From Perkinsus chesapeaki (lineage: Eukaryota > Perkinsozoa > Perkinsida > Perkinsidae): a stretch of 21,412 bases of DNA. The translations under genes were made by a program, and so were the position numbers. The DNA lies in assembly GCA_013115145.1 (NCBI GenBank), contig JAAPAO010000467.1, positions 1 through 21,412 on the forward strand. Direction: 5' to 3'. The notes below the pieces were generated by a model. That model searched no databases. It was given only the letters and a program-made list of their open reading frames with translations, and was not told where the DNA came from. Positions 1 through 8,670 of this stretch are shown one piece after another; the first letter of the stretch is position 1, and each line of letters begins with the position of its first letter.

Positions 1-71
1 GCGCTCGTAGTGTAACGGTATCATACAAGCTTCCCATGCTTGTGACCCGGGTTCGACTCTCGGCGGGCGCA
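1..71 (+). tRNA. tRNA-Gly (anticodon CCC), copy 1
   Basis: The sequence folds as a standard 71-nt tRNA. The acceptor arm 1-7 pairs with 64-70 with one G-T wobble, and the discriminator is A71. The anticodon stem 26-30 pairs with 38-42 around the loop TTCCCAT, giving anticodon CCC at 33-35, which reads GGG (Gly). The T arm is 47-63 with loop TTCGACT; one T-stem pair is mismatched here (CTCGG instead of CCCGG in copy 2). It begins a 183-bp unit repeated three more times. The longest T run before the next copy is three, so no ordinary Pol III terminator is visible. Confidence 0.9.
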
Positions 72-183
72 GTCTTTAAGTCACAAACATACACTTTCTA
101 GTCCACTATTCTGGTAGCATTTGCTCCCGTTACTCATCCCCATGGGTAATCGCGAGCTGCTAAAGAGTAATGTACACCAGGCA

Positions 184-254
184 GCGCTCGTAGTGTAACG
201 GTATCATACAAGCTTCCCATGCTTGTGACCCGGGTTCGACTCCCGGCGGGCGCA
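184..254 (+). tRNA. tRNA-Gly (anticodon CCC), copy 2
   Basis: This is the second copy, 183 bp downstream of the first. All stems pair, including a fully matched T stem (CCGGG with CCCGG), so it is the best-formed copy of the array. The anticodon CCC lies at 216-218. The flanking spacer is nearly identical to that of copy 1, which points to recent tandem duplication. Confidence 0.93.
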
Positions 255-366
255 GTCTTTAAGTCACAAACATACACTTTCTAATCCACTATTCTGGTAG
301 CATTTGCTCCCGTTACCCATCCCCATGGGTAATCGCGAGCTGCTAAAGAGTAAAGTATACCAGAAA

Positions 367-437
367 GCGCTCGTAGTGTAACGGTATCATACAAGCTTCC
401 CATGCTTGTGACCCGGGTTCGACTCCCGGCGCACGCA
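367..437 (+). tRNA. tRNA-Gly (anticodon CCC), copy 3, weakened acceptor stem
   Basis: This is the third tandem copy. The body is intact, with anticodon CCC at 399-401, but the 3' acceptor strand at 430-436 reads CGCACGC, leaving two adjacent mismatches against GCGCTCG at 367-373. It may be a decaying copy or a tRNA pseudogene. Its downstream spacer also diverges from the first two units. Confidence 0.7.
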
Positions 438-549
438 GTCTTTGGGTCACAAACATACACTTTCTAATCCACTATTCTGGTAACATTTGTTGCCTCTAAT
501 CATACCCATGAGTATACGGGAGCTGTTAGACAGTAGAATACGCTAGAAA

Positions 550-575
550 GCGCTCATAGTGTAACGGTATCATAC
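550..575 (+). pseudogene. Truncated tRNA-Gly remnant, copy 4
   Basis: The first 26 nt (acceptor 5' strand and D arm) match the other copies with one change, G to A in the acceptor. The match ends abruptly before the anticodon stem and unrelated sequence follows. It marks the right end of the 183-bp tandem array and cannot make a tRNA. Confidence 0.88.
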
Positions 576-712
576 CTGATCCTGCATATTCTCATGTCAG
601 ACGTCAAGAGCAGAGAGTCGCCCATGCCCCTCAACGAATCCCTTCCCCCTTCCGGCTTCCACACCCTAAGTGATGCCGCACACTGGCTTGTATACTCAAC
701 ATATTTTCACAT

Positions 713-1417
713 CTAAGAATCAGTCGTTCCAGACTCTGTCGATTGTTTATTCGAACCGTCTTTCGATGTCGTCTTATCTTTGATCTTCAAATCGCTTACC
801 TTGTACTTCTCCGCAATTTCACCCGAGCGCAGAATATAGCGTTCCAAAGGAGTATATCTAAGATAGCAGAGAGCATTCAAATCAGACTACGTTAGTCGGA
901 CTGCCACCCGTAAGAATGCCGGCAATGCCCAACTACACCGAGGTGAAGGAGTTGAACCTACCCCGCTTGAAGCGCTGCTTCCTGCACCTTAGCTCTCTCC
1001 TCGGCTGTCTTCTCCATCACAGCGCGTTGCTTTGCGCGGTTCTCGTACTGCTTGTCGATGTCTTCCAGCGCTCGCTGACGAGTGAACTGGTTCACAGACG
1101 GGACCGCCACCATCCCATACCTTACCTTCCGCCGCTCTTCTCTCTCCCGGGCCCACCGCTCGTCCTCACTGGCTTCCGAGTCGCTATCACTTTCGAGCCT
1201 TGTCCGCCGCGCCTTCTTCGTATTACTTGTAGAAGATGCTTTTGCTGCAAAAGGTTTGTACAGTGCGGCGCGGACATTCCACCCTACCGATTTTCCGAGG
1301 AGCAGCATCCTTTGGAGTAGCACTTGCTTTCTGTTTCAATTGTTCAGCTTCTAGCATCGCGAAAGGGTCATTTTCGCCTTTGCACTTTTCAGGCGATGAC
1401 TTCTCTTTCTCAACCAT
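713..1417 (-). CDS. Hypothetical charged protein, 3 exons
   Basis: I do not recognise this family. The model runs 1417-1288, 1244-962 and 857-713 on the minus strand, with introns at 1245-1287 (43 nt) and 858-961 (104 nt), and gives about 185 residues ending at TAG (713-715). All junctions keep frame and have GT-AG borders. The product is highly charged and probably soluble: a Lys/Glu-rich start (MVEKEKSS), an acidic Ser patch (ESDSDSEASEDE), a run of Arg/Glu helix likely to be a coiled coil, and a conserved-looking end (TPLERYILRSGEIAEKYK). The ATG at 1417 is the first in frame; an upstream non-ATG extension or extra 5' exon is possible. It lies tail-side of the kinase-like gene on the same strand. 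A nuclear or ribosome-associated role would fit the composition but is only a guess. Confidence 0.6.
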
Positions 1418-1689
1418 GTGCAGTCGCACAAGTGTGGGCCGGCCGCACTGTGAAATAATCCCACCCACTTTGCAGAACGCAACTCTTCATCAAAACGAGT
1501 AACACACGTATAAATGCACGCAGTATGAACGTATGTCCGACAAGAATGATACTGAAGACTATGTACACATCGCAAATGACGATACAGGATATTTTCGAGG
1601 TTGATAATAGGAATATTGAACAACCGATTCGGTAGAGAATGAATTAAAAGATAGTACGGAACCGCAGGAGACGATAACGCTGCGACGAG

Positions 1690-4600
1690 TTAGTGAACTG
1701 ACGGAGATGATATATCCCCACAAGTAGTGGGCACGAAATTTCGAACGAAGTCTTGGTAGGCGTCGCCCGTTTCGATATCTCCGCCACTGAAACAGGAGAA
1801 AACTACAATAGCAACGTCGATGTGCTCCGAACTTACGAGATTGGGAAGAGCCCGTTGCAGAATGAGCGATCGAAAGTTGATATCTCGCCGCCCGTGATGG
1901 CCTCGAGGAAATCCTTCCCGGTGACGTCGTCACTAGCAAAAAGAATCGGGCACTTGCAAAGTGAAACGGAAGCAGCCTTACACTTTTGTCACGGCAAATT
2001 CGAAAACCTCTCCTAGGCCCTTGGGGCCGCCCCATACTGGATCCAGCGAGTCGGTTATGACAGACGTCTGTTGCAAGCATTGACAGTTGCTAGCTGATGC
2101 CGCTGATCCCAACAGTGGGAACGAGAACCCAATCGCATCGCGGGGGGACTGAGAAATGTGATATGATTCCCTGGCACGTCCATCGAACTACCCACCCTGC
2201 GCTTGACAAATCAAACTAGCTCAATCCGACATTGATATACTTGCGAGAAATAAGAAGACATAATCCGCCATTCGTTTCGGGATAGCATCCCGAATGAATT
2301 TTTCGATCGACTGGGAGTTTCAGAATTCACCAATCCTATAACGCGTGTCCCACTCACCTTGCCGCTCCGTCTCTCGTCCTTAACACACTGAGGCATTCTT
2401 GAAGGATTCTCGATGGGTAAATCTGTGACGCCAACTGTGACAGCGGCGTCACAGCTGCCTATATAATCTTTAATCGGCAGGTTCCTGGCTTGCTCTACTC
2501 GCACCAGAAGGCCCTCTTTGAAGCGAGACCCCTCCGAGTACTCAATCTTCTTCAGGCTTACATAAAGCAGGGACGCGTCGCCGCGGGAATTCCTCGTCAA
2601 CGTTTTCTCATCTTCACAGTCAAGCAAGTATAAGACATAATTCGTGTACGTTTCAGCAGACAATTTTGACATCTCCACAGGGATCGCCACGCGCCCAACA
2701 AAATCGTTTTCCGTGATAGAGTCATAGTCCCAGACCTCAAAGACCACACTGCGCCACTCCACGGCGAGGTAACGATTATAGTAGACCCTTGCAGTCTCAT
2801 AAAAAAGTCGATGGGCTGCACAGAGGTAATGGCCCCAGTATTTGGTACGTCGATGTTGCTCTTCTTGACTCAACTTGCTGTTCTTTGTCGATGTGTTCAA
2901 TTCTGACCGACCCCAATCAAACAATACAACTTGTGTTTTCGGTGTGCCAAGCGCACTGAAGCCATCGGCGTCGAAACCGAGTGCGATGCTACTGCCAACC
3001 CACATTTGGGGGACGTTAACTTCGCTTAAAGCAGAGCATATTTTACATAATTTTTGCAAAATTTGTAGAAGTACGAGTTCAACATACTCCTCAGGTGAGC
3101 GCTCTTCACAGAGAGGTCCATCGGAGGAGTAAGCTTGACGCATATCGAGGAAGTAAGTGAGAAAGTCTTGTGCACTCAGTCGCTGGTATTGTAATCGACG
3201 AGCTTGACTTTTGTACATCTGAAAATGGAGTAGCTAAAAGGGCTGAGCCGAGAATCGAACCCGGGACCTCGCGCACCCGAAGCGCGAATCATACCACTAG
3301 ACCACACAGCCGAACGAAGACTTGTCAAAATCCATATCCTGGCTCCCCACCTTAAGAGCCGCACTGGGGTCCATACTCTCCAAACACCATGGAGCCCCAT
3401 CAAAACCTTCCAAGCGGAATCCTTCGACTTGCGAATTTGTGTGCTTGTCTATTCTATGGCCCCTCCACGCTCGGAACCGACTCTTCCCCTGAACAATCAG
3501 TCAAACTCATCTCCCTCCTTATCCATCTTCTCACTTGCCATCCAGCAACCGCCGTCACCTCTCCCATTTTAATGTCCAATAACCTCAAGCTCTTATATCC
3601 GTCATAAAGATTTCTCATCAATATCAAATCCCTCTCTTCTATCACCTCTCCTCCGCTTGTTTGCGAAGTTCCGCTGCCGTCCGAAATAGCACGGCCAGGC
3701 GATTTTATCGGGCATTTAACGCGGAGACGGCAAACTCCTGAACGAAGCTCATAACACCTCAGATGCCTCGGCTCCTCCCACCTGCGTATTCGAGCATGTA
3801 GTCGCTGATGGCCCACGATTGGGCTTTTAATTCACTTGCGTTCTCCAGCTTTCTCAATGCGTTAATTTCATCGTAAAAGTCAACTTCATCGGCGGCTCTT
3901 GAAAGATCCTTACCGATCCAATACTCAGGAGATCTGTAATAGAAATGTTATCCATAAGGCAAGCCTCGATGAAGGCCTCTATTGAACGAACAAAGTTCAG
4001 CAGCCGCTTTTACAGTCCAGTTTGACATAATTGCACCAACTCCTATAAAGAAAGTTCAATGGGCAAGAGTGCGTACTATGGCTCCTACTCTGCTCCACTG
4101 TAAAGCTCGACGGAAAGCTCTCCCGAGCTCCTCCCCGGATACCCCCACCATCCCGTCCCCATACTACCTGCCATCTCCGCAATTTGGACGATACTTGACC
4201 CTATAAAAGGCCGCTGTACCGCCCGACTGATGTATTGGTGATACTGGCTCCTCGAAAGGGTCCTTATCGACAAGCATCCTCAAGGAGACATCCTCTGCCG
4301 GAATACTGCCACCCCCTGCTAGCGCAGAGGTCCCTACGGCAGACGATACCTCGCGGACGGGAGAACCTGACCACGACCACCATCGTAGCAATTATTGCCT
4401 CCTAAATACACCGAGAACGCTAGGCATCGGAGACCGAAATCAGGGACAGTACTTTGACGTGATAAAACACCAGACGAATCAAAAAAACCTGGGCGTCAAG
4501 TCTATAGTTATGAGTAACTGTATAAGACTGAGGCAGCCAAGTCTCATATAGATAAGCGGTCCTCTTGAGATTTTAACAAAACGCACCCACCGTGGCATTC

Positions 4601-4740
4601 CCATCCAAGTGTAGCCCCGCTGAAACATCACCTGCCACTGCGAGCTGAGAGCTATCTCTCCTGCCGTCAGACCTGTCCATTGAAGCCGGCTCCTTTGTCA
4701 ACGAGGATGACGATGATGCACCGCAGCACACCCCTCCCAT
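1690..4740 (-). CDS. Inositol-polyphosphate-kinase-like protein with C-terminal C2 domains
   Basis: This is a multi-exon gene. Reconstructed exons with good support are 4042-3988, 3933-3782, 3737-3535, 3488-3351, 3218-2358, 2067-about 1984, 1952-1837 and 1786-1690. Earlier exons (4740-about 4591, about 4391-4190, 4130-4089) are less certain. Family evidence: LLDIKMG near 3566-3580 resembles the IPK-family DxKxG motif (the usual Pro is absent). TNSxxEGFRLEGF resembles the TSxxxGFRxxGM block. WVGSSIALGFD followed by VVLFDWGRSEL resembles the SSLL and metal-binding IDF blocks. C2-like sequence follows: VFEVWDYDSITENDFVG, then a second C2 split by introns (SLDPVW, SDDVTGKDF). The candidate start MGGVCCGAS at 4740 fits N-myristoylation plus palmitoylation. 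I infer a membrane-recruited enzyme acting on inositol phosphates or a relative that lost activity. The 1953-1983 junction (31 or 39 nt) is unclear and could hide a frameshift. Confidence 0.62.
2276..2294. repeat. Perfect 8+3+8 palindrome in a long intron
   Basis: TTCGGGAT at 2276-2283 is the exact reverse complement of ATCCCGAA at 2287-2294, with a 3-base loop. It lies in the 290-nt intron 2068-2357 of the kinase-like/C2 gene, which is several times longer than the usual 39-59 nt here. Confidence 0.85.
3240..3311 (-). tRNA. tRNA-Pro (anticodon CGG) inside an intron
   Basis: On the minus strand the sequence folds as a 71-nt tRNA plus a C discriminator at 3240. The anticodon stem CGCGC/GCGCG encloses TTCGGGT, giving anticodon CGG, which reads CCG (Pro). 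The T arm has loop TTCGATT. The acceptor stem has one T-T mismatch. A TTTT run follows directly downstream (3236-3239), as expected for Pol III termination. It lies wholly within the 132-nt intron 3219-3350 of the kinase-like gene and on the same strand, so Pol II and Pol III transcripts overlap. Confidence 0.88.
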
Positions 4741-4838
4741 GTACAAAAATGATTCCTTCAAGGTCGGTACATCCCCCCCCCTATTACCAACAACACCAGT
4801 CACATAACTTCCAAAGGAAATACTAACATTTGCTTTCA

Positions 4839-5618
4839 TCACTTTTTGAGGTCCCTCAGAGGATTCTCCGGTGACTTCTGCCACTCCTTGAATATCTTGT
4901 CTTTGTACTGTGATCGCTTCAAGTTCGGATACTCCTCTTTCATCTCAGCCATCCGCCTCTCCTCAAATGCAGCATACAGAGCCTTAACCCTCTTCTCAGG
5001 ATGTCGATCCTCCCCCACGTCACCCTCACTCGCTAGAGCCCCAATTGCCTTATCGATACCACTGGCAGACACCACCTCAACACCTTTCTCCGCCTGGGCT
5101 CTAATAAGGTGGTTTATGTTCTCTTGTAACGGTACGTCCGTAACAACCTTTGGAGCGGCCGCTGCTGGCTTGTGGGACTTCTTTTTGGTTGGGGGCGCGG
5201 ACAGGCCCATGAGAGCGTGAGACTGGATGTCCCTCCTGCTGACCTTCTTCGAACCCGCCAGCTGCTTTTTAGATTTCCCCACATTCTTTAGGGCCTCCTC
5301 CTCGGCTTGCAACAGCTCCCTCTTTTCCTTATCCTTTTCAAGTTTCGCATCGTGTGCTTCTTCCTGAGATACCGCGTATCTTACCATGTTAACCTTAAGA
5401 TTCCCCTCACCTTGGCTCGAGCTCTCGCATCTTTCGCTGCCTTAGTCTTATCGTCGTCTCGCCAGAGAGCGTCTTCCTTTCGTTTTTGCTGAGAGCAGGT
5501 GTCCCCTAACCGACCTAAAGATACCTCCTACCTCCTCAGCATTCTTCTGTTCTTGCTGATCCTTCTTCCTCTCCCTAGCGGCTATTGCCTTTTCGTTACC
5601 ACCACCGAACTTACCCAT
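4839..5618 (-). CDS. CCDC124: Coiled-coil domain-containing protein 124 homologue
   Basis: Three exons, 5618-5532, 5488-5411 and 5363-4839, with introns 5489-5531 (43 nt) and 5364-5410 (47 nt), give 229 residues; the human protein is of similar size. The N terminus MGKFGGGNEKAIAARER, the ALWRDDDK block, the long Lys/Glu coiled coil and the C-terminal half (VPLQENINHL, DRHPEKR, ALYAAFEE, YPNLKRSQYKD, EWQKSPENP) match CCDC124, whose short yeast counterpart is Lso2. Known members bind ribosomes across the tRNA and mRNA sites and help resting ribosomes restart. A start at 5387 would drop the conserved N terminus, so the spliced 5618 start is preferred. The stop overlaps an ATG of a downstream same-strand frame (TGATG), probably by chance. 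It is divergently arranged with VPS45. Confidence 0.93.
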
Positions 5619-5917
5619 TTTAACAAACTACCCTATCGATTCCAATCTTAAAGGATAATCGATCACCAGGGCGCGCGCTAAGTTCATTTGCCCCGCTTTC
5701 GTTGCCATCCTCACTAGAGCCGGCTGAGCTGAAGAGGTGGCGTCTATGAAGGGGTGCGGTTGAGTATATTCGCATGAGGAATAGATATAGGCTTTCTGGG
5801 AATCTGCTGTTATTGATCTGACAGAATTTTGAGGCGCAGTGACGATATCAGCAGTGGGTGGCTAATAGCGTTGGGTAAAGATACAAAATAGGTCAAGTTG
5901 GAAGCTTCCCTTTATCC
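5619..5917. promoter_or_regulatory. Shared intergenic region between divergent CCDC124 and VPS45
   Basis: These 299 bp separate the start codons of two divergently transcribed housekeeping genes and must hold both promoters. I see no clear TATA box, operator-like repeat or recognisable core motif. The region is inferred from gene layout alone. Confidence 0.5.
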
Positions 5918-8399
5918 ATGGCTACCAAAGACTATCAGGACCCCTGGTACTCTATATGGAGCTCCAACAATCGATATATAAATTCAATGATCGATAGAGT
6001 TGGCGGACAAGGTGTAATGAAGGCCCTTTTAATAGACAAGGACACCCTCCCGATTGTCAGCACTGTTTTAACTCAAACCGAAATACTCAACAAAGAAGTT
6101 TTTTTGGTACCACACTTCCCTCAGATCTTTGCTGGATATACCCCTTCCTTTCAGGTAGAGCCCCTAGAAGAGGCAATCGCCAACGAAGATGAGCCTGCGT
6201 CGAGCAGCATGCGCCACATGAAAGCTTGTATCTTTGTTCGACCCGCGAACCAGAACTTCCTAGCCCTCGCGAAGGTTCTAAGGCAGCCCATTTATAGCGA
6301 ATACCATCTCTGTAAGATACAAAAGAGGTCGGTTTGTTAACCTCCCGCGTATCTTTAGTTTTCTCAAACGTTGTTCCCCACAGTAGACTCTCCCAGCTTG
6401 CAGCCTGCGACGAGTACGAATGTGTCGCATCTGTCACCGAAGTGTAAGCCTCTTCGCCGTAGTCACTGCGCCCCAGATCTCTATCAGGTATGCCGACGTC
6501 ATTGCTCTGAACCCAGCTTTGTTCGCGTTAAACTCGCAATCGGTCGCTCAGCTTCACCGGGAACAAACCATGTGGACTGCTTTCGAGGAGAGTGTCTTCC
6601 AGCGCCAAGTTGATGGTATCTTCAGCGCGACCATCTCCCTAGGATGTCTCAAAAGAGGTATGTCTTCTACCATCTTCAACGTGATCCCTTCCTTCAGGTC
6701 GAGGCCCTGTCACCGCAGCCAGCTCCTCCGGGCTCACTCTCCCCGTGGTGCGGTATTCCTCGGCATCCCCATTGGCACGGAAGGTCGCCCTGGCCCTGCA
6801 GAAGCGGCTCGAACAAGACGAAAGCCTTTTCGAAAGTGTCGGGGGCTCCGCGGCAACGCCTGTGAACAGTGGAGGAGGAATGCTTGTACTGGTGGCCGAT
6901 CGAAGAGATGATCCCGTGACGCCTCTCTTAACCCAGTGGACCTATCAAGCCATGGTAGCAGCTTCGATGGTGATAATTATGCCACCGATCAGTGTTAGGT
7001 TCATGAGCTCCTTGGTCTGGAGAATAATCGTGTGATGCACCCTCTAGCGGTGGCAGGTGAGACAGCTGCAGGCTCATCGAAGGACGGCGGCGTCGAGGTG
7101 GTCCTCAGCACGGCCACCGACAAGTTCTTCCGGGACAATTACGTAAGTCGGTCGTGGTCGAGCTTAAGATTCTCCAACGCCCGAGTTCAGTTGAGCAACT
7201 TCGGAGATCTCGGAGTTCATATTAAAGAGTATGTGGAGATGTACCAGCAGCAGACCAAGAACCAAGCAAAGGTCGACAACGTCGAAGATATGCAAAGATT
7301 CTTGGACCAGTAAGAGGAGGAAAAGAAGGATGTCAGGTGCCGGGATCGAACCTGCGACCTCCTCAGATACCCGGAGTACCGCAAACTCAGCAGCAATGTG
7401 TCGAAGCACGTGGCGCTGGTTCACGAGATCTCTCGGATGGTAGAGAAGTACAATTTGATGGAATGCTCGGAGCTCGAGCAATCTCTTGCCTGTGATGACC
7501 ATATCAGTATGCATGAACAACTGAAAAGGGTTAAAGGTAATAAATACCGTCACCGGGAATCGAACTTGGGTCGTTATCAGCAATGATTGAGAATCCTCGC
7601 AACTCCAACTTGGAGCGTTTGAAGGTCTCGATTCTCTACGCCTTGCGCTTCGAGACCGACACCAGTGGCATACGTGAGCTCAAAGGCCTTTTGCAGCAGA
7701 AGGGTGTGCCTCCGGAGCAGGCAGGACCAATCCACCTTCCACCGTTGGTTACCGCATCTTTTAGGTCGGCCTCATTTCGACCATGCTGGACCATTTCGGC
7801 TCAGCGTCCCGTCTTCCTTATCCGTCGAGTTCCGGTGCAGCAGCGGCACTGGCACGCCGCTTGGGGTTCACCAGCGCTACCGACAACGTCTACACCCAAC
7901 ATCGATCACCGATTTCTATAACGGCAGAGCAAGCCATTAAAGGGAAAGTGAAGGAGCAGGATTATGTGACAGTGGTTGGCAGCAAGGGTCGAATCAACGG
8001 GGTTGAAAATATAAAGTAATAAAGGACGGTTTGGGGGTGAACATTGGCAACTTCAGGCCTTCGTTGGTGCTAGTGTTCATGGTCGGTGGCTGCACCTTTG
8101 AGGAGGCCAGGGATGTCGATGTCCTCAACGAGCAGTTCGTAGCTGCTTCGACAAATGGGCCATCTACGGACGCAAGGGGAACAGGCTCGCGGCCACCAGC
8201 TATAGTGCTGGGCGGGAGCACAGTCCACAACTCTAAGACGTAGGCCATCACCTCCACCCTGTCTTGGCGATACCTTCTCTTCAGTTTCCTGGCGGATGTT
8301 GCACAATTGTCGCGGTTACACGGCCCTACTAGCAGCGGGATCTTCGGCGGGCTTTCGTCACCGGTTGTCGGTGGGAGAAGCGGCGGTTTTGCTGAGTGA
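5918..8399 (+). CDS. VPS45: Vacuolar protein sorting-associated protein 45 (Sec1/Munc18 family)
   Basis: This gene is complete, with 12 exons and 659 residues. Introns: 6107-6154, 6312-6358, 6444-6487, 6658-6697, 6955-6998, 7143-7190, 7310-7366, 7537-7580, 7721-7764, 8016-8056 and 8240-8284. They are 40-57 nt long, and the joined exons stay in frame to TGA at 8397. Recognisable VPS45 blocks in order: the start (DPWYSIWSSNNRYINSMID), TQTEILNKEVFL, HMKACIFVRP, YSEYHLFFSNVVPHSRL, DEYECVASVTEVYADVIALNP, ADRRDDPVTPLLTQWTYQAM, DKFFRDNY, FGDLGVHIKEYVEMYQ, LERLKVSILYALRFE, NVYTQHR, LVFMVGGCTFEEAR and IVLGGSTVHNSKTFL. SM proteins clasp SNARE bundles; VPS45 works with Tlg2/syntaxin-16-type syntaxins at endosome/trans-Golgi membranes. 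It is longer than human VPS45 (about 570), with Gly/Ala/Ser-rich inserts and a Gly-rich tail. Intron 7721-7764 begins with GC. Confidence 0.96.
7310..7366 (-). other. Antisense tRNA 3'-half-like sequence in a VPS45 intron
   Basis: Read on the minus strand, the 57-nt intron starts CTGA, then 11 bases, then GTTCGATCCCGG, which is a Pol III B-box/T-arm signature (stem GCAGG with CCGGC, one mismatch), and then TGAC. A TTCTTTT run follows. The intron also has a 7-bp inverted repeat close to its ends (GAGGAGG at 7314-7320, CCTCCTC at 7358-7364). No 5' tRNA half is present, so this is not a functional tRNA gene. Confidence 0.55.
7537..7580 (-). other. Second antisense tRNA 3'-half-like sequence in a VPS45 intron
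   Basis: On the minus strand this 44-nt intron reads CTGA, 11 bases, GTTCGATTCCCGG, TGAC. The layout matches the intron at 7310-7366, with the same CTGA-to-B-box spacing and the same later TGAC. The T stem pairs poorly (three of five), so it is a relic or a look-alike and not a gene. Confidence 0.5.
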
Positions 8400-8670
8400 A
8401 TAATCTAGCCATTATTAACAACAATGAACATTTGTTTCTCACATTTGCTTTTTTGCACATGTACATTTTACTTGCAGATCCCCGTGGCCTTCGAGTTTCT
8501 GTCTAATACCAGCTGCAGCAGATCAGGATGAATCTGATTTTGCTTTCTGGTCTAAGGAAATTTCTTGATTATATTTCCGCATTGGAGCGCTTCGATCCTC
8601 GGGAAGTAGATGAATCTCTGCTTGCTAGTTTGTTATCGTAAAACTACTTTTTCTGCCCCCACCAGTATTG

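Larger units (their letters stand above)
1..575. repeat. 183-bp tandem repeat carrying tRNA-Gly
   Basis: Units start at 1, 184, 367 and 550, exactly 183 bp apart. Each holds a 71-bp tRNA-Gly and a spacer of about 112 bp. Units 1 and 2 are almost identical and unit 3 is more diverged in the spacer. Unit 4 stops after 26 bp. The array touches the left window edge, so further copies may lie outside. From 576 to 712 I see no other feature. Confidence 0.95.

Noticed and set aside
958-1323. Unspliced 121-residue minus-strand frame starting at 1323
   Set aside because: Its first part (to 1245) reads through a 43-nt GT-AG intron; the neighbouring frame supplies the real upstream exon. It is kept only as exon 2 of the spliced model.
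4573-4839. Separate gene starting at 4839 with an ATG overlapping the CCDC124 stop
   Set aside because: No stop-start coupling is expected in a nuclear eukaryotic gene. The frame from the inner ATG at 4740 better explains a 5' exon of the kinase-like gene.
4839-5387. CCDC124 start at 5387
   Set aside because: That start lies inside the intron 5364-5410. Two upstream exons restore the conserved MGKFGGGN and LWRDDDK blocks.
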